Source of the DNA: Nocardioidaceae bacterium | GTDB taxonomy: Bacteria > Actinomycetota > Actinomycetes > Propionibacteriales > Nocardioidaceae | NCBI GenBank assembly: GCA_025966335.1 | Contig: JAICRS010000145.1 | Location: 1-7,662 of the forward strand | Reading direction: 5' to 3' | DNA length: 7,662 nt | Shown: piece by piece, positions 5,821-7,662 of the stretch | How positions within the stretch are numbered: the first letter of the stretch is position 1 | Layout: each line of letters opens with the position of its first letter | The notes under the pieces: generated by a model | Told to the model about the DNA's origin: nothing | What the model saw: only the letters and a program-made list of their open reading frames with translations | The model's database searches: none | Translations under genes and position numbers: made by a program

Positions 5821-5838
5821 GCTCGACGGTTGTCGAGC
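5821..5838. terminator. Stem-loop between convergent genes, possible bidirectional terminator
   Basis: GCTCGAC-GGTT-GTCGAGC is a perfect 7-bp stem with a 4-nt loop. It lies 30 bp past the ATPase stop and 42 bp past the stop of the convergent 77-aa gene. There is no T run on either side, so it is not a classical intrinsic terminator. Placement and symmetry still suit a U-less terminator or an mRNA 3'-end stabiliser. Confidence 0.45.
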
Positions 5839-5879
5839 TGCCGGCGGCGGGTGAGGTGCCCGTGCCGGGAATGGGAACG

Positions 5880-6113
5880 TCAGCCTTTCAACCGTGACGT
5901 CAGCAGCTTCTTGCCCTCCTCGCCGCCCTTGCGGCTCTCGGCCTGCGCCTTGCGGAAGAAGTCCGCGAGCTCGGAGTCGCCGTCGCGCTGGGCGTCCTGG
6001 ATGTACGTCTCGAGCCGCAGTGCGTTGCTGAGGCTCGCCTCCGTGAACCAGATGATGTTGTAGAGCTTGTCCTTGGTGCCGGTGACCTGTCCGGTCTCGC
6101 TGCTGTCCGTCAT
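5880..6113 (-). CDS. Small helical conserved hypothetical protein (77 aa)
   Basis: I cannot assign a function. The protein is highly charged and predicted helical. A polar N terminus leads to DKLYNIIWFTEASLSNALRL, then TYIQDAQRDGDSELADFFRKAQ, and a basic tail with GKKLLTSRLKG. The two amphipathic segments suggest a helical hairpin. There is no signal peptide, membrane segment or Cys/His cluster. I recall similar short proteins in Nocardioides-type genomes annotated only as hypothetical. The start at 6113 is secure: the message reads GAGGAGAGGAGC before it, a strong Shine-Dalgarno at good spacing, unlike the leaderless neighbours. A small CAGCG-AATC-CGCTG hairpin (6142-6155) lies just upstream of the ribosome-binding site. 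The gene is convergent to the ATPase, and it ends in a stop 88 bp from the ATPase stop with a shared stem-loop between. Confidence 0.8.
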   Translation of the reverse strand: MTDSSETGQVTGTKDKLYNIIWFTEASLSNALRLETYIQDAQRDGDSELADFFRKAQAESRKGGEEGKKLLTSRLKG

Positions 6114-6260
6114 GTCCGTGCTCCTCTCCTCGGGCCGGTGGCAGCGGATTCGCTGCGCTGAACGTGTCGGAGGCCGGGTGCGGACCGAGCCGCGCGTACG
6201 CCGTACCCGCCCTCCCCGGACGCATTCAGGTCGGCGGCCGGAAGTTCTCTATCCCGATCC

Positions 6261-6374
6261 CGACAACTCCACGTTTCGAGCGCGAAAAGCCCACGTCTCG
6301 ACGGCGAGAACTGCACGTTTCGAGCGCGAGAAATCCACGTCTCGACGGCGAGAACTGCACGTCTCAACGAAAGG
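6261..6374 (-). repeat. 22-bp repeat array, copy A (four units plus start and end blocks)
   Basis: On the minus strand the copy starts CGTTGAGACGTG (about 6369-6358), 38 nt past the aldo/keto reductase stop. Four contiguous 22-bp units follow (6357-6336, 6335-6314, 6313-6292, 6291-6270), then the end block GAGTTGTCG (6269-6261). Units alternate: units 1 and 3 are identical and contain TCTCG-CCGT-CGAGA, while units 2 and 4 contain CGCTCGAAACGTG. The true period is therefore 44 bp. Three of the four units have a perfect 5-bp inverted repeat around a 4-nt loop; unit 2 has one mismatch. Confidence 0.9.
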
Positions 6375-6412
6375 GTGGGGTGGGGGAGTGGGGTGGGGTT
6401 GGGTTGGGTGGG
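6371..6412. other. G-rich (plus) / C-rich (minus) tract directly after the aldo/keto reductase stop
   Basis: The plus strand carries eight runs of three to five G separated by one to three bases, a strong potential G-quadruplex. In the reductase transcript the same DNA gives a C-rich, almost G-free stretch just after the stop codon. That composition resembles a Rho-loading (rut) region. It runs straight into the start block of repeat copy A. Confidence 0.6.
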
Positions 6413-7420
6413 TTAGTTGAAGTCGCGGGTGGCGGGGGACTTGGTCCGGGCGGGGTCGCGCTCGATGACGCCGTCGAAGATCTCGTCGATCTGCTTCAGC
6501 GCGTCGTCGTCGAGCTTCACCCCGGCGGCCTTCACGTTGTCGGTGACCTGCTCGGGACGCGAGGCGCCGATGATCGCGGCGGACACGTTCTGGTTCTGCA
6601 GCACCCACGCGACGGCGAGCTGTGCGAGCGACAGGCCCGCGTCGTCCGCGATCGGCTTCAGCTTCTGCACGCGCTCGAGCACGTCGTCCTTCAGGTAGCG
6701 CTTGATGAAGTCGGCGCCGCCCTTCTCGTCGGTCGCGCGGGAGCCCTGCGGTGGGGCCTGCCCCGGCAGGTACTTGCCGGTCAGCACACCCTGGGCGATC
6801 GGCGAGAACACCACCTGTCCGATGCCCAGCTCCTCGCACGTCGGCACGACCTTGGTCTCGATCACGCGCCAGATCATGTTGTACTGCGGCTGGTTGGAGA
6901 CGAACGGGATCCGAAGCTCGCGGGCGAGCTCGTGCCCGCGGCGGATCTCGTCGGCGGTCCACTCCGAGACGCCGATGTAGAGCGCCTTGCCCGAGCGGAC
7001 GACGTCGGCGAAGGCCTCCATCGTCTCCTCGAGCGGCGTCTCGTAGTCGAACCGGTGCGCCTGGTAGAGGTCGACGTAGTCGGTGCGGAGACGCTTCAGC
7101 GAGCCGTTGATCGACTCCATGATGTGCTTGCGGGAGAGGCCGTGGTCGTTGTGCTTGCCGGGGCCGGTCGGCCAGTAGACCTTGGTGAAGATCTCGAGGC
7201 CCTCGCGGCGCTCGCCCTCCAGCGCCTTGCCGAGGACGGTCTCGGCGGCCGTGTTGGCGTAGACGTCCGCGGTGTCGAAGGTGGTGATGCCCTCCTCGAG
7301 TGCCTGGTGGACACAGGTGATGGCCGCGTCCTCCTCGACCTGGGAGCCGTGGGTGAGCCAGTTTCCGTAGGCGATCTCGGTGATCTTCAGACCGCTGGAG
7401 CCAAGGTTGCGAGTTTCCAT
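6413..7420 (-). CDS. Aldo/keto reductase, Kv-beta-like (AKR6/11-type) NADPH-dependent oxidoreductase
   Basis: This 335-aa TIM-barrel enzyme reduces aldehydes or ketones with NADPH, and its substrate cannot be told from sequence. The catalytic tetrad is visible: Asp49 and Tyr54 in TFDTADVYANTAAE, Lys80 in IFTKVYW, and His122 in YQAHRFD. Other family marks are LGSSGLKITEIAYG (6-19), DYVDLYQAHR, YIGVSEW, FVSNQPQYNMIWR, SPIAQGVLTGKYLPG and the cofactor-phosphate loop IIGASRPEQVTDN near the C terminus. Length and layout match the Kv-channel beta-subunit-like branch. I chose the ATG at 7420 (METRNLG) over an in-frame TTG nine bases upstream, because the family usually starts just before RNLGxSGL and a -10 box lies 7 nt before the ATG. 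It is probably monocistronic. Repeat copy A and the C-rich tract lie immediately past its stop. Confidence 0.95.
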   Translation of the reverse strand: METRNLGSSGLKITEIAYGNWLTHGSQVEEDAAITCVHQALEEGITTFDTADVYANTAAETVLGKALEGERREGLEIFTKVYWPTGPGKHNDHGLSRKHIMESINGSLKRLRTDYVDLYQAHRFDYETPLEETMEAFADVVRSGKALYIGVSEWTADEIRRGHELARELRIPFVSNQPQYNMIWRVIETKVVPTCEELGIGQVVFSPIAQGVLTGKYLPGQAPPQGSRATDEKGGADFIKRYLKDDVLERVQKLKPIADDAGLSLAQLAVAWVLQNQNVSAAIIGASRPEQVTDNVKAAGVKLDDDALKQIDEIFDGVIERDPARTKSPATRDFN

Positions 7421-7427
7421 ACCCGCC

Positions 7428-7433
7428 AACGTA
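7428..7433 (-). promoter_or_regulatory. Probable -10 box of a leaderless promoter for the aldo/keto reductase
   Basis: On the minus strand TACGTT fits TANNNT and is followed by 7 nt and then the ATG at 7420. No Shine-Dalgarno-like purine run stands at the normal distance. No clear -35 hexamer is seen. The intergenic gap to the upstream gene is only about 50 bp. Confidence 0.4.
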
Positions 7434-7471
7434 TCCAGCCGTCACAACGTCATGCGTCCGCCGCCGAGTGC

Positions 7472-7662
7472 TCAGCCGGTCTCGCGGCCGCTCATCTTGT
7501 CGCGGATCCGGTCGATGAGGCCGGTGGGCGGGCCGAGCAGCTTGTCCAGCGGCGGCTCGTCGGGCGCCGCCGGGTGTGGCCTGGTCGGCGCCAGCTTCTT
7601 CGCCTTCTCGATCTTCTTGCCGAGCTCAGCCTGCTCCTCCGCGGACAGGGCGGCCTGCAGCT
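7472..7662 (-). CDS. C-terminal fragment of an unidentified protein, possibly hemerythrin-domain
   Basis: Only the last 62 residues are inside the window, and the 5' end lies beyond the right edge. The visible tail is charged and helical at first (AEEQAELGKKIEKAKKLAPT). It then has a Pro-rich RPHPAAPDEPP stretch and ends LLGPPTGLIDRIRDKMSGRETG before TGA at 7474-7472. The APTRPHP...PP...GP...LIDRIRD pattern resembles the tail I remember from actinobacterial hemerythrin (HHE) domain proteins. The metal-binding domain itself would be upstream and unseen, so this is a guess from the tail alone. It lies in the same direction as the aldo/keto reductase, about 50 bp upstream of it. Confidence 0.7.
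   Translation of the reverse strand, partial: LQAALSAEEQAELGKKIEKAKKLAPTRPHPAAPDEPPLDKLLGPPTGLIDRIRDKMSGRETG

Noticed and set aside
6110..6367. An 85-codon minus-strand reading frame through repeat copy A, with a periodic ALETW/AVETW peptide pattern
   Set aside because: The periodicity is the 22-bp DNA repeat read in frame. The frame overlaps the secure start and ribosome-binding site of the 77-aa gene and has no ribosome-binding site of its own.
6261..6374. CRISPR array
   Set aside because: The units are contiguous 22-mers with no spacers, alternating in sequence, and there are no cas genes in view.
7421..7429. TTG start at 7429 for the aldo/keto reductase (three extra residues)
   Set aside because: Family members start just before RNLGxSGL, the ATG at 7420 is the better codon, and the TANNNT box at 7428-7433 would overlap the TTG.

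Overview
The window is a high-GC stretch of an actinobacterial chromosome. Gene content (a dedicated ECF transporter behind a cobalamin riboswitch, a secreted SCO2322-like protein, small actinobacterial conserved proteins), G/C-rich third codon positions, ATGA-type stop/start overlaps and several apparently leaderless genes fit a Nocardioides-like organism. The genus is inferred from remembered resemblance, not from a search.

Left part (1-3970, all minus strand): one operon read right to left. A cobalamin riboswitch (about 3970-3818) and a leader of about 125 nt precede a secreted, C-terminally anchored SCO2322-like protein. Then come an EcfT membrane component, a double-domain EcfA ATPase and the start of an S component cut by the window edge. 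Spacing is very tight (15 nt, then two 4-nt overlaps). The riboswitch makes vitamin B12 or a corrinoid the likely substrate: the exported protein would capture it outside, S would bind it in the membrane, and EcfT/EcfA would drive import.

Middle (3971-6374): a small conserved plus-strand protein starts divergently from the riboswitch operon and looks leaderless. An intergenic region of 365 bp follows. It holds two head-to-head arrays of an unusual 22-bp repeat, then an AT-rich palindrome over the -35 region of a promoter serving an archaeal-type (STAND/MNS-like) ATPase with a probable C-terminal winged helix. A 77-aa helical protein is convergent to it, separated by a perfect 7-bp stem-loop.

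Right part (6261-7662, minus strand): a third and longer copy of the 22-bp repeat and a G-rich/C-rich tract lie just past the stop codon of an NADPH-type aldo/keto reductase, which also looks leaderless. The window ends in the C-terminal tail of another minus-strand gene, possibly a hemerythrin-domain protein.

The most unusual signal is the repeat family. Three arrays share the same start block, the same 22-bp alternating units and the same end block. Two sit immediately downstream of stop codons in the sense direction, next to C-rich RNA, which suggests a 3'-end or intergenic element. The best-supported biological system is the riboswitch-controlled B12 ECF importer with an extracellular partner.
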